This document shows positions 8,673 to 17,731 of a stretch of 45,624 nt of DNA, piece by piece. Position 1 is the first letter of the stretch. Every line of letters begins with the position of its first letter. The position numbers were made by a program, and so were the translations under genes. Source of the stretch: Candidatus Baldrarchaeota archaeon (lineage in GTDB: Archaea; Asgardarchaeota; Baldrarchaeia; Baldrarchaeales; DXJG01); contig JAUQZC010000169.1 in NCBI GenBank assembly GCA_030587435.1, forward strand, positions 1-45,624. Reading direction: 5' to 3'. The notes beneath the pieces are model-generated. The model saw only the letters and a program-made list of their open reading frames with translations. It had not been told where the DNA came from and did no database searches.

Positions 8673-8955
8673 TTACAGCATAAACTCTTTTAAAATAAAC
8701 AAATTATTTTTATTTTTTAGCCTTAACATTTAATTTAATTGAAGAAATGTAGGAAGCAAAATCTTTGATCTTAGGTGCACTTGCAGCAGTTTTGCATCAT
8801 AGTTTCAATAATCTAACATTCTTGAGACATTCTACAAAATTCGTACGCAGTTATCGAGAAATAAAATGAGCTTAAAAGTAATTCAATATTGCTTAAAAAG
8901 TTGGGAAAATGTCGTACTTATTGTCAAAATTGTCGTGCAGTCTTTTGCTTTCTTT
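8673..8955. other. Intergenic spacer, nothing recognised
   Basis: About 280 nt between convergent genes. A T-rich run just after the ferritin stop (8697-8720) could end transcription. No further feature seen. Confidence 0.4.
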
Positions 8956-9369
8956 TTAATATTTTAATAGGCAAAATTCTTGCTTTGATCCGCGAAGCTC
9001 AACATTAAAGTTTTTTAGAAAGTCTAAGCCAACCAGAAAATCGTTATTGCCCTCAAAAGTCTCTATTATACATTCAAAAATAGTATCTGCTATTTTTATT
9101 TTGCATAGGGCAAATATTAATGGGAAAATTTCGCCAGAAACCGTTTCCCCCACACCCCACTTATCCTTCGGTAATTCAAATTTTTCTAGACCTAGCTGCC
9201 TATATATGCTGTAAGGTACTAGTAAACACCCATCATAACCGGTATCAACCATAAAATTAAAAGAATATGACTTATCATTGACAATTATTTCTAATTGAAC
9301 TACAGGCACCTTGTTTCTAATACCAATATCTACGTAGTTCCAGCAATGCTTTTCCTTCGAATTCTCCAC
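8956..9369 (-). CDS. Clan AA retropepsin-like aspartic protease
   Basis: A 137-residue protein of the retroviral-protease-like type. The catalytic motif MVDTGYDGCLLVP (about residues 41-53; D-T-G-x-x-G) is followed by a flap-like region and the second hydrophobic-hydrophobic-Gly motif FLVGLDFLKNF (about 113-123), which matches the family. One lobe means it must dimerise. The upstream CopG/DUF5678 gene overlaps it by 40 nt, so the two are made from one message. The pairing suggests a protease controlled by, or acting on, a DNA-binding partner; that is inference. Confidence 0.75.
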   Translation of the reverse strand: MENSKEKHCWNYVDIGIRNKVPVVQLEIIVNDKSYSFNFMVDTGYDGCLLVPYSIYRQLGLEKFELPKDKWGVGETVSGEIFPLIFALCKIKIADTIFECIIETFEGNNDFLVGLDFLKNFNVELRGSKQEFCLLKY

Positions 9370-9749
9370 CCCAATCTCCCTCTTCTCCTTATCTCACCTT
9401 TCGTGACTTTAAAAATCAACCGATGTTTAACATCGGGAACCTTCGTATTTGCGATTTTAACAATTTCATCAAAAGTCTTAGCGGCAGCTATGAAATCTCC
9501 CTTTGCAATCAAAACATATTGACCATTATATTCACGTTCAAGTCTCTCTTTTAACCTTAAGTATGCATTGTTATTTAGAATGCGTTCACTTTCAGCTTCG
9601 TCACTTTTTTCGTCTTCTTGAACCCAGCGTTGAACAGCTTCTTTTATCGCCATAGAGATAGCTCCTTTGGAATAACCGAATTTTTTAAACGCTTTTTCCC
9701 ATAATTTCCGCCTTAAATCTTCATCAATGTTAGCTTTAATAATACCCAT
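9330..9749 (-). CDS. CopG-like DNA-binding protein with DUF5678 domain
   Basis: A 139-residue protein. Residues 1-46 read as a ribbon-helix-helix-like antitoxin N-terminus (IKANIDEDLRRKLWEKAFKK...KGAISMAIKEAVQRWV). Residues about 62-120 match DUF5678, a small domain common in archaeal antitoxins (AYLRLKERLEREYNGQYVLI then KGDFIAAAKTFDEIV). It overlaps the protease-like gene downstream. A perfect 20-bp palindrome 19 nt upstream of its ATG (9768-9787) is a natural candidate for autorepression. Confidence 0.65.
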   Translation of the reverse strand: MGIIKANIDEDLRRKLWEKAFKKFGYSKGAISMAIKEAVQRWVQEDEKSDEAESERILNNNAYLRLKERLEREYNGQYVLIAKGDFIAAAKTFDEIVKIANTKVPDVKHRLIFKVTKGEIRRRGRLGWRIRRKSIAGTT

Positions 9750-9767
9750 ATTTAATCCCCAAAATAC

Positions 9768-9787
9768 TTTAGTACTTTTGTACTAAA
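9768..9787. promoter_or_regulatory. Perfect palindrome, candidate CopG operator
   Basis: TTTAGTACTTTTGTACTAAA: 8-bp arms around TTTT, 19 nt upstream of the start of the CopG/DUF5678 gene. Ribbon-helix-helix antitoxins usually bind such repeats to repress their own operon. Confidence 0.55.
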
Positions 9788-9953
9788 AAACTTATGATCT
9801 AATATTAAAAGAAAACATAACATATTAAAATCATGATTTACAAAGCAGAGAAAATCTATTCATTAGATCGCAATGTTCCATCCTCCGAAATGTAAAAGAA
9901 ACCTCATACTTAACTGTTCTGACTTTTATTGCTCTTAGTGCCGAATTTCATTG

Positions 9954-10884
9954 CTATTGTAAAAGTCTTTTTAATCTTTTTACAAATAACACGTCTATAA
10001 ACCCGAAAAATGCTGAAAACGGTTGTAAAAAGCAACCTAGTTCTAAGCTTATAGCAATGTCAGAAAATAAAGATGCACTAACTATACATAGGATGGGAGC
10101 TATAAGCATAAGGATAGAAGCTCCTATAATTTGTTTGGCTGAAGGACGTAGCTCAGATTCAAAATATTGATAAAGAAAGATAAAGAACGGTATCCAAAAA
10201 ACTATAGTCACAAAAAGAAAACTGAAAAAATTTGCAGTAGATCGAAGCACTTTAAGCTCTAGAGATATAAGTTCTCTTGCCTCTAACAGTATCGGAAAAT
10301 AATAGAATATTTTATTACCGTGGTAATCTAATGACTTTATCCAAGGCGTTATTATCAATGTTGTGCTTAGAATTATTGATAGAAATAATGGTCTGCAGTG
10401 TATTCTCGCTTTACTAACAATTTTCTCGGGATTTTTTGATAAAATGTGTGGAAGTAGTCGCTAAATATCCTAGCGTTAGACAAAGGTTCAGGAGAAGTGG
10501 AATGCTGTAAGCAGTTTGGAAAATTTTTATTGCATAGAATTTTGCTACAAAAGTCGTATCTGAGTTATTTATAGTAAAATTCGCTTCACATATTATCCAA
10601 TTTGAAAAACTATCGAAAGAGTAAATTTTTATAGAGTAATTTCCTGGAGGTAGAGGAAAGAAACATTCGTTTAAAATAGTTTGATAATCTCTCCTGTATA
10701 CTTCACCTCTAAAAGAATATATTAGATGATTTGAGTCTTCAATGTATCCCAATCTATTGGAGCAATTAGAAAAATTCTGTTGTAACGAGTTCCAATGAGG
10801 TTCTGTCTTCATTGAAAGTCTCCATGAGATATGTTTCATCATATTTGTAGAAAATTGTTTGCCATTCGTCAAAGTGCATAACAT
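9954..10884 (-). pseudogene. Membrane protein gene split by a frameshift
   Basis: Two open frames form one gene. The first (10884 to 10414, 156 aa) has a soluble, probably external part and one membrane segment near its end (YSIPLLLNLCLTLGYLATT). At the A6 run near 10436-10441 the reading can pass to the second frame, which stays open as SKNPEKIVSKARIHCRPLF and runs into the second ORF (to 9954) with three more membrane segments. A one-base indel in the A run would restore a product of roughly 300 residues with about four membrane segments. Family not recognised. It follows the DUF364 gene after 9 nt, so it may have been in its operon. Confidence 0.6.
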
Positions 10885-10893
10885 TTAGATAAA

Positions 10894-11700
10894 TTAGTGC
10901 TGATCTCTTAATAGTGCGAATTTTTTGGCACATGAGGATAGCAGTCTTCTTGTTCCTCCGGCTTCGCTTACTACTTTTAGCATCAGGTCTACATTGGTTA
11001 TGTGTGCGCCCATGATAGCGGTTACACCTCGCTTAAAAAGTGGGTCAGGAATAACGGATGCCGTTGGCCCCAGTAATATGAATTCTTTTGCGTTTTTGCC
11101 CAGCTCTAAAAGTCTATCTAACGTTTTATTTACAAGAGTACTACCCGTAACAATTACAACGTCCGCTTCGGGTACTGTGTATTCTGCTGCGAAATCAGGG
11201 AGAACTTCAACACTTTCCATTTTTACTGGATATCTCTCGATTACCACCAGTTTGCTGGTTTTCTTAAGGATGCTAGCAATTATTGGTTTGAAAAGGCCGA
11301 CCATAACAACTTTGTCATCTTTTCCTACTAAATCGGTGACATCCACGTTTGAAAAATGGTATTTATCTACTTCTTTTTCAAATACTATGTTTGACGCCGC
11401 ATTTAAGGTTGCGACTCCGATAGAGGCTTCTACGAGATTCCATGAGGAGGCAAATTTAACAGCTTCTCTAAGAGATATTCCACTAATGTCTTCCTTTATT
11501 GAGAGACACATTTCATGCAGAAAAGGTGCAGTTTCCTCAATGAACGTGTATGCAACTCCTCCATGCCCAGATGACAATTTAACTCCAGTATAGATCAGAC
11601 CTATACGCACATCTTCTAAAAACACGTTATCAAACAATGAATCACCTAACTTCTTTAAGAGAAAACTTGATATTTCCTTGATAATATCTATTGAAACCAC
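10894..11700 (-). CDS. DUF364/DUF4213 putative heavy-metal-chelating protein
   Basis: A 268-residue protein. The N-terminal half (DUF4213) contains LIYTGVKLSSGHGGVAYT, and the C-terminal half (DUF364) shows VVMVGLFKP, ADVVIVTGSTLVNKTLD, LLGPTASVIPDPLFKRGV and GAHITNVDLML, the conserved core of the COG2014 family. This family is thought to bind metals or pterin-like ligands; biochemical function is unproven. The coiled-coil gene and NifX-like gene lie upstream on the same strand, which supports a metal-handling setting. The GTG start at 11700 is partly covered by a GGAAGGTG site, so the exact start is uncertain. Confidence 0.75.
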   Translation of the reverse strand: MVSIDIIKEISSFLLKKLGDSLFDNVFLEDVRIGLIYTGVKLSSGHGGVAYTFIEETAPFLHEMCLSIKEDISGISLREAVKFASSWNLVEASIGVATLNAASNIVFEKEVDKYHFSNVDVTDLVGKDDKVVMVGLFKPIIASILKKTSKLVVIERYPVKMESVEVLPDFAAEYTVPEADVVIVTGSTLVNKTLDRLLELGKNAKEFILLGPTASVIPDPLFKRGVTAIMGAHITNVDLMLKVVSEAGGTRRLLSSCAKKFALLRDQH

Positions 11701-11739
11701 CTTCCCAGCTGGTTAACGTAAACAATTGGTGGGTTGGGT

Positions 11740-12072
11740 TTACGGGTTTTTCTTGAAGTATTGTTGGAAATGTTCCTCTAAAGCTGATATAAGGGCTCCG
11801 TAGGATTCAAGTAGGTGGCTTTTCTCATGTTCAGCTTTGCTCATTTTTTCTAAGGCGTTACTAAAAGATTGTATTGCTTCGAGTCTAAGCTTTAAAAATT
11901 CTTCAAATTCTTTTGATGTTGGTTTACTTTCCACTTTTTTAATAATTTCACTTAACTTTAGGAACTTTTTTATACATTCTTTTAACGCTTCAACCCCAAC
12001 TTTTTCTTGCTCTAAAAATTCATTAAGTCTAACTTCCAATTTTTTAGCTTCTTTCGCAATCCTTTCTGACAT
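11740..12072 (-). CDS. Coiled-coil hypothetical protein
   Basis: A 110-residue highly charged helical protein (Lys/Glu-rich, no Trp, Cys or membrane segment), predicted as two or three long helices. The ATG at 12072 has GGTGGT upstream. It lies 39 nt upstream of the DUF364 gene and about 120 nt downstream of the NifX-like gene on the same strand. No family recognised. Confidence 0.6.
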   Translation of the reverse strand: MSERIAKEAKKLEVRLNEFLEQEKVGVEALKECIKKFLKLSEIIKKVESKPTSKEFEEFLKLRLEAIQSFSNALEKMSKAEHEKSHLLESYGALISALEEHFQQYFKKNP

Positions 12073-12194
12073 GAAACCACCAGCTATAAATATTGATATT
12101 AATTAACCGTTATTTTGCTTTGAAGAACGCACGTTCCATATTACTGTGCAAATTTAAAAATATATCAGCAACTGCGACAATGGAAAACAAGACC

Positions 12195-12662
12195 CTAGTA
12201 CATGTGTTCATTGCGGCGATGTCTATGCATTTTGCAGGCGTTTTCATCTGTTGCTTCTTGAAGTTTCCCGGCTTTCCACGCTTCAATAGCTTCCCTAGCA
12301 GTTCCTGTCGCACCGACATAGACTTCGATTCCAAATTGTTCAAACATTTTTATGGCTCTTGGACCGATACCTGAACAAAGCATTACATCTACACCATGCT
12401 CTCTCAATATTTCTGGTGGATAGCTGCTTCCACCCATATGTATGCTTGTGTTTGGAATAACTTTGACTTCGCCAGTTTTTAAATCTACGATGGTGAATGT
12501 TGGAGCTCTTCCAAAATGGTCGCTAACATAGTCGTCCAAGCCTCCTTGTCCAAGGGTTGGAACACAGATCTTTACGTTTTCTGTTTCCTTACTGGTGTTT
12601 AATTTTTTCATCATTTCAAGCATCTTTTTCCTTTTTATTCTTTCAAGCTCAAAATCACTCAT
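12195..12662 (-). CDS. NifX/NifB-C-terminal-like Fe-Mo cofactor-binding domain protein
   Basis: A 155-residue protein of the dinitrogenase iron-molybdenum cofactor biosynthesis domain family (COG1433). The core runs from GLDDYVSDHFGRAPTFTIVD (about residues 41-60) through SYPPEILREHGVDVMLCSG to VYVGATGTAREAIEAW. The C-terminus ends in a Cys/His-rich tail (ENACKMHRHRRNEH) that may help bind a cluster. In archaea without nitrogenase, such proteins are thought to carry Fe-S clusters. GGAGGG precedes the ATG. A perfect TTAGG/CCTAA palindrome at 12772-12787 lies upstream, next to a TTAATAT TATA-like box, suggesting iron-linked control. Confidence 0.85.
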   Translation of the reverse strand: MSDFELERIKRKKMLEMMKKLNTSKETENVKICVPTLGQGGLDDYVSDHFGRAPTFTIVDLKTGEVKVIPNTSIHMGGSSYPPEILREHGVDVMLCSGIGPRAIKMFEQFGIEVYVGATGTAREAIEAWKAGKLQEATDENACKMHRHRRNEHMY

Positions 12663-12771
12663 GTTTTTCCCTCCATTCTCAATTTAACCAATATGATATC
12701 TGAGACCAGTTTACAACTGAACGGTGCATGCTACAAACGTTGTTCGGATAAGGTGGTAGAATATTAACTTA

Positions 12772-12787
12772 TTTAGGGAAACCTAAA
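12772..12787. promoter_or_regulatory. Perfect iron-box-like palindrome upstream of NifX-like gene
   Basis: TTTAGGGAAACCTAAA, perfect 6-bp arms with a 4-nt spacer, directly upstream of a TTAATAT element for the minus-strand gene. It resembles the DtxR/IdeR half-site TTAGG and the feoAB site in this window. Confidence 0.5.
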
Positions 12788-13252
12788 TTCTTAGCGATGT
12801 TTTTCAATCGTACTACTTTTACGAAAAATTACATTAAAATATTTCGTATCTAAAACCACGATAAGTTAAAATTTGAAACTCTTTCATCTCGTTATCATGA
12901 GGTCCAATCATTAATTTCACTATTTTGCCAGTCTACAAATAACGAAATCTACCTATGAAATCATATAGTGTATAGATCAAAAGATCATAACAATTAGAGT
13001 ATAGGGTCAGCCTAAAGCTTAGTTTCAATCATTTACAGGGAAACATATATTTCAATTACTGCAAAGAATATAAACATCTATTCAAAGACAATCTTTTATG
13101 CTAACTTCCACATATTATTGCCTGCTTGTACTAAAAGAACTACAAATGAACTTGTCAGCAAAATCACTATTATTCCTCTGAAGTTATTAAGTTATCTAGA
13201 AAGGCTAAGATACTATTAATAGTCAGGTACGCGAAACGTAGGAGAGTTCCTC
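12788..13252. other. AT-rich spacer with a possible short membrane-peptide remnant
   Basis: No gene with a start and Shine-Dalgarno site is seen. On the minus strand around 13100-13190 one frame stays open for about 30 codons and reads as a hydrophobic helix (IIVILLTSSFVVLLVQAG); it may be a remnant. Confidence 0.25.
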
Positions 13253-14037
13253 TTATTTTGTGTGTTTTATTGCTTTAATTAGTATAGTTGGTGGCGATGT
13301 TTCTCCCCATTTTCTAATCATTTTGACAGCTCCATTATACTCCTTTTGTACATATTCCTTTTTCTCTTCGCTTAGAAGAGAGGTATTTAAAGAAACTAAT
13401 GGTGGGGTTGCACTTAAATTATAATCTAAGATTTTGATTTCCATGTCCTCATTCTTAAACCCGGCTTTTCTAAACATTCCTAACAGTTCTCTCTTAGAAA
13501 AATAATATAACTCTCCTGAAGAATATTTTACTTTACATTTAAACATTTTGAGATACGCTTCTTGAGCTTTAGTTCGCGTAATAGGTAGATTTTCCACAAC
13601 TATAACACTTCCCCCTCAACCACTACTCTTTTCATCTCAGAGATCGCTCTTTCTATGCTTTGTTTATTCGGAAAATTTCTTATCGAATGAACCGCTACAA
13701 CCACAGTAAAAGAATTTTCTTCAAATGGCAGCTGCTGTGCGTCAGATCTCATACCTTGAACATTTTTGAGTAAATTAAGTTCTTGCATAGTTGTTTTGAA
13801 GTTTTTCCACCACCCTTGACGACCATAACCGTCCATAAGACCCAAAACAACAACAAGTTTAGCGTATTTTGCAGCTGCAATCGTAAAGTAACCTCTACCA
13901 CAGCCAACATCAAGAACAATGTCATCTTCCCTCAACTTTACTTCTTTTGCTAAAGCTGCTCCCTCAATTCCGATATCTGAGTTAAGGTAAATATCCCACC
14001 ACGAAACCTTAAAATCTTTAAAAAAACTGTTTAACAA
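13253..14037 (-). pseudogene. SAM-dependent methyltransferase split by a frameshift
   Basis: The upstream frame (14037 to 13600) encodes the SAM-binding half: VLDVGCGRGYFTIAAAKYAK, then LPFEENSFTVVVAVHS. It ends in VVVEGEVL followed by stop. At the G5 run (13611-13615) one added G would continue the protein as EGGSVIVVENLPITRTKAQE in the frame of the downstream ORF (13597 to 13253), giving about 262 residues of normal class I layout. The lesion is therefore a one-base deletion in a G homopolymer, or a sequencing error there. Substrate is unknown. Confidence 0.7.
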
Positions 14038-14185
14038 TTCTACCAGCTTCGCTCAATATTTTTTGAAAATCTGTTGGGGATATTCCAAAAAATGTAGACC
14101 ATCGGGGAAACTCGATTTGGACACTTAGCTTTTTTGTAAGCCTGGGAATTGCTTGAATTCCTAAAAGCTGCAAATTAACGCTCAC
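14018..14185 (-). CDS. Small ORF abutting the methyltransferase, possibly its N-terminus
   Basis: GTG 14185 (AGGGTG upstream) opens a 55-codon frame starting MSVNLQLLGIQAIPRL and ending ...RIVKQFF at a T7 run. In the next frame the methyltransferase ORF continues FFKDFKVSWWDIY. Either it is a separate small gene overlapping by 20 nt, or the true N-terminal part of the methyltransferase separated by another homopolymer indel. Family not recognised. Confidence 0.4.
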   Translation of the reverse strand: MSVNLQLLGIQAIPRLTKKLSVQIEFPRWSTFFGISPTDFQKILSEAGRIVKQFF

Positions 14186-14277
14186 AATAAACACCCTGGT
14201 TTACTACAGGCTTTACTAAATTTTATGTTGTTTAAAGTTAATTACTGGAATCTACGCTTTAAATAATGGTGGCATAT

Positions 14278-14865
14278 ATGGTTGATGAACGTCGGGTTTT
14301 GATAAGAGAGGCTACAATTGAAGATTTAAAAAAGGGTTAAGTTTTTGTGGCTTAAGCTTGCCGAGGAAATGTATAAAATTGAAGAATATATTTTTCCTTC
14401 AAGGGAAAACGCTGAAAGATGGTTTTCAAGCATATTATCAACTCTTAGAGAAGGAAGAGGGAAGGTTCTTGTTGCTCAGCTTAACGGTGAAATTGTCGGC
14501 TTCATATATTTCGTTCATAGTTTAAGAATGTTTTTCGAGGTTTCAAAACAGGTTGCACTTATTTCTGATATGTATGTGAAACCTGAATTTAGAAGACGTG
14601 GCATAGGGTCGCTTCTCTTGGAAAAATGTTTTGAACATTTGAGGAAACTTGATATAAAGCATGTTATGCTTAGCGTCTTGTCGAATAACTTAGCAGCTGC
14701 AAAATTCTACGAAAAACATGGCTTCAAAATTTGTCGGTACGACATGTCAAGGAATATCTAGGTTCAGAAAAATTTATCACAATTGATCTTAAATTTACAC
14801 TATTATTAGTTGAGCAAGATGAATTTGTTAGCAAAATCTGTGTTTTAGGTTTGGTGATTTTATGA
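14278..14865 (+). pseudogene. GNAT acetyltransferase with two frameshifts
   Basis: Start ATG 14278 gives VLIREATIEDLKK, the usual GNAT opening, then a stop at the AAAAAAGGG run near 14328-14336. Removing one base joins it to LWLKLAEEMYKIEE (from about 14343). The core VALISDMYVKPEFRRRGIGS is the acetyl-CoA-binding motif A, followed by NLAAAKFYEKHGFKI. Near 14735 the frame is lost again; another frame continues HVKEYLGSEKFITIDL and stops at 14863-14865, overlapping the next ATG at 14862. That stop-start overlap suggests the original gene ended there, translationally coupled to the next gene. Confidence 0.6.
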
Positions 14866-15464
14866 AAATGATACCTGAGGAATTTATTGATTGGCTTTAC
14901 GTTAAGCGTAGAGAACTTATTGAGAAAATACTTAGTGGCAAAGCTAGTGAGCAAGAGGTGTATCTTGGGTTTTTGAGACATACACCTGCTATCGCAACTC
15001 ATGGAAGTGCGGGGTTAAATGCTAGCGTGAAAGGAATAGGATTCATACATGAAGATAAATATCTTCCTGAAACACTTGAAATTTTACGAGAATATATGAA
15101 AGAGAAGAGAAGCCAAATAGAAGCTTTAAAATTTCTCTTAGAGCATATATATCTACGGGAGAAAATTGATTTCACAAAGTTAACATCCATTGAATTAGCA
15201 CATAAACATACATGGACCAATGTTAACGAAAACCCTATTGCAACCATAATTTTCTATTATCCCCCGATGACAAGCTACGAGGTACGGTGCAAAGTTAAAA
15301 TACATTCAAACGATGAGATACATGAATTCGTTAACAGAATACACGACTTATACCACGGCGGAAAACCACAGAAAGAAAGTTGGAGCAAAAGGCCAGTATA
15401 TGTTTTTCATATCCAAGAAATATACGACAACTCACCGATGAAAATGGGACAAAAAATCTATTAA
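14862..15464 (+). CDS. Hypothetical protein, 200 aa
   Basis: A soluble protein with a helical N-terminal two thirds and a beta-rich C-terminus (IATIIFYYPPMTSYEVRC then KVKIH). A cluster of His residues (HGSAG, HKHTW, HDLYHGG) could bind metal, but no known motif is matched. GGTGAT sits 4 nt before the ATG. It overlaps the end of the degraded GNAT frame, so the two were probably one operon. I do not recognise the family. Confidence 0.65.
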   Translation: MKMIPEEFIDWLYVKRRELIEKILSGKASEQEVYLGFLRHTPAIATHGSAGLNASVKGIGFIHEDKYLPETLEILREYMKEKRSQIEALKFLLEHIYLREKIDFTKLTSIELAHKHTWTNVNENPIATIIFYYPPMTSYEVRCKVKIHSNDEIHEFVNRIHDLYHGGKPQKESWSKRPVYVFHIQEIYDNSPMKMGQKIY

Positions 15465-15534
15465 ATTAAGAAACAAAATTCGAGCAATTTACTTATTTTA
15501 GTCTTCTTTTCTATACCTTGAGAGTTGTTTGCCG

Positions 15535-15759
15535 CTAACCACTGGCAGCTTTGGCAACTTTTGGCACCTCAATCTCTGAAATCACCAATATACGGACTTC
15601 CTCTCCTCTCTCTATTAACTCTTCAAAATGTACTTTCACAGCTTCTTTTATGTTTTCAAAGAGTTCATCCAGCGTTTTGCCTTGTGTGAAAATGTCAACT
15701 CCAATTCCTCGAGCACACCAATACTTACCGTCAAAATAAACCTCAAACTTCACCAACAT
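15535..15759 (-). CDS. HicB-family (UPF0150-like) antitoxin-type protein
   Basis: A 74-residue protein with the HicB partial RNase-H-like fold: YFDGKYWCARGIGVDIFTQG (usually Y...G.w.A.c.e.gi.TqG), then KTLDELFENIKEAV. The family normally pairs with the HicA toxin, but no HicA frame is seen on either side, so it is an orphan. I chose the ATG at 15759 because GGTGAT lies 6 nt upstream and homology begins there. The same frame is open for 49 more codons upstream (to 15906) and reads as plausible beta-rich protein, so a longer form cannot be excluded. Confidence 0.7.
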   Translation of the reverse strand: MLVKFEVYFDGKYWCARGIGVDIFTQGKTLDELFENIKEAVKVHFEELIERGEEVRILVISEIEVPKVAKAASG

Positions 15760-16029
15760 AAAACCATCACCACTAACTTCCATGCTCACTTCCCCAAATT
15801 TTCTAATAAACCTTAGCTTTAAAGAACAAGACACTGCCTCAAAATACAACGCCCCTCTAACCATCCTAAGCAACAAGAAATAAAAACCAACACATCGCAA
15901 CACCATTTTAACAACTATTTCACGTTTATAACAAATTTATTTTAAATGTGGAGATTAGTAGAGTTTTTACGTGGACATCTCAATATTTTTATTTTCTTTC
16001 AATGGTTTTATTTGCTGTAAACCTTATTT

Positions 16030-16270
16030 TAGGGATGCTAGCCATTCTGGCTCTCTAGTAGCGAATTCTTTAAAGGCTTTGTATGTCATGATGTGGTAGT
16101 CAAAATATATTCTATCAAGTATTTTTCGTATGAGTAGAATTCTTTTCCACGGATTTTCGATTTTATAACACAGATATCAACATTTTCTTCTCAGGGAAAA
16201 ATCCGTAAAGTATTGCTAAAATTTCCCCCTTTCTAAAATATTTTCAACCTCTCTTTCTACAGTTTGCAGT
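16030..16270 (-). pseudogene. Degraded nucleotidyltransferase-like remnant
   Basis: On the minus strand three short frames read in order as ILYGFFPEKK, then NVDICVIKS, then NPWKRILLIRKILDRIYFDY ending with EPEWLASLK. The order resembles a small MNT-type nucleotidyltransferase (G-S then D-x-D, then helix) with at least two frameshifts. Weak evidence. Confidence 0.3.
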
Positions 16271-16274
16271 ATTT

Positions 16275-16760
16275 TCGGAAGAAATTTTGCTAATCTGAAA
16301 AGGATTCTAGAAGGATACAACATCAACATAGCTGTGAAGCATCTCATAGAATATTTAGTAGAGGACGTCAGGCTAGATAATTTAGCGAAAGTTATGTGTA
16401 AACCTTCTTTGAAGGAGGAAAACGTTGTCACTATTCATTATCCATGTGAACTTAATCGTCATGTTGGTAAATATATGAACGACTATTTTACGATCTCGTT
16501 GCATCGCTTCCAAATGTAAAGGTTGTTGAATCAAAAATGGAAGAGAAATGTTGCGGTGGAGGGGAATTCTCATAATATACGATTCTACATTGTCATTGGA
16601 GGCTGCAAAAATAAAAGCGAGGGACTTCAAGTTAACCGGTGCATCTACAGTGTTAACAGCGTGCCCATCATGTATCGTAAACATTAACAGAGGACTGGCA
16701 GAAATTAGAGAGAAAATCTTAAAGCAAAAGGTATCTCAGTTTTTCTTGCAAAGAAATTAA
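16275..16760 (+). pseudogene. CCG-domain Fe-S oxidoreductase (HdrB/HdrD/GlpC-like) remnant
   Basis: Three frames in order give the C-terminal CCG domain: NINIAVKHLIEYL then VVTIHYPCELNRHVGKY; a shift near 16490 gives PNVKVVESKMEEKCCGGGEF; a shift near 16565 gives LSLEAAKIKARDFKLTGAST and LTACPSCIVNINRGL. These are the family's DPC.L.R, CCGGGG and TACPSC cluster-ligand motifs. The gene's N-terminal part, including ferredoxin motifs, is missing. Non-functional as read. Confidence 0.65.
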
Positions 16761-16887
16761 GGTAACATTAAATAAAGAGTTAAATATTAAAAGTTACTTA
16801 TTATCTAATGGTAAGATACGTGTTTCTCAAAGATTAAACCACATGAATTTTCTAATTGCTGTTTAAAACGTTTTAAGGTGAAGTATC

Positions 16888-17403
16888 ATGACTCCTAATG
16901 CCAAGAAAGCCGCAAATAATTTGACTGACCTAGTAAAAGAAAGAAATTTGACACTACTCCATGTGATTATGGCATCTTTTATGGGTCAGCTGGCAGATCT
17001 TGGCTTATTAAATCAGGGAAGCGCAAATTTAATAGGTCTAGGTGTAGGTCAAAGGTTGGGAAGATATTTCAAGGAAGTAGGAATTCTGCTACCTGAAAAT
17101 GATGTAGAAGCTGTTAAAAGGATATTAGAATTAGCTGATGTTGCTGAATCTCTTTCGGTTGAAAAATTATCTGATGAAAACTTACTAGTAGGAATAAAAA
17201 GCGATAAATGCAAATATTGCCCAAAAGGTATCGGTGGTGCGGAAATTTCTGGAACTGTTTGCCCAATACCTTATTTAATAGTGTCCACACTTACCAGCTA
17301 TACTGGCAAAAAATACAGCATAGCTCTATGGAAAAAGGATAAGAGCTCAATTGTAATTAAGAAAGAGGAAGGTTACTGTAAATTTATGATACAGAAAACC
17401 TAA
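16888..17403 (+). CDS. Hypothetical protein with V4R-like cysteine pattern
   Basis: A 171-residue soluble protein. The helical N-terminus contains a Gly-rich GLGVGQRLGRYF. The C-terminal half has five Cys: SDKCKYCPKG, TVCPIPYLI and EEGYCKFMI. The arrangement (Cys pair, C-P-x-P followed by a helix, final Gly-x-Cys-x-Phe) weakly resembles V4R small-molecule-binding domains. GGTGA lies 7 nt upstream of the ATG. It stands alone among degraded genes. Function unknown. Confidence 0.6.
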   Translation: MTPNAKKAANNLTDLVKERNLTLLHVIMASFMGQLADLGLLNQGSANLIGLGVGQRLGRYFKEVGILLPENDVEAVKRILELADVAESLSVEKLSDENLLVGIKSDKCKYCPKGIGGAEISGTVCPIPYLIVSTLTSYTGKKYSIALWKKDKSSIVIKKEEGYCKFMIQKT

Positions 17404-17520
17404 ATGCCATAAATAGCTTTTCGATGATCTTTCAATTTTACTTGCAAAACAAATTCTTAAAATCCAGGAGACAAAGTTAAAAAGAGCCGGTTAAAGAAAG
17501 CTGTCTTCAACTTGAGAACA

Positions 17521-17700
17521 ATCTACCTATTAAGAAAATTAGACGTTAAAAGATTGGAAGGGTTTAGAAAAAACATTTAAATCCGTATAGGCGACTTTAG
17601 GACGATTATCACGCCGAAAAAGAGAAATTTTGTTACACATATCGGCTTAATAGAATCAATCTACTGGAAAATTAGATCAAGTCCACTACTTCGCTGTTGA
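17521..17700 (+). pseudogene. RelE-type toxin remnant
   Basis: One frame reads LLRKLDVKRLEGFRKNI, an internal stop, IRIGDFRTII, then THIGLIESIYW. These match the RelE segments L...pL.g.r....RIG.yRiiY and the C-terminal HIG.RE.IYR. The N-terminal third is not readable and a TAA stands where Trp/Tyr is usual. A dead toxin with no antitoxin frame seen. Confidence 0.5.
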
Positions 17701-17731
17701 TTACCAGTATGTGGCATGTTCACATTGTTTC

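Noticed and set aside
10925..11593. 222-codon plus-strand ORF
   Set aside because: It is antisense to the DUF364 gene, which has clear family motifs; the plus frame is Ser/Thr-rich shadow sequence.
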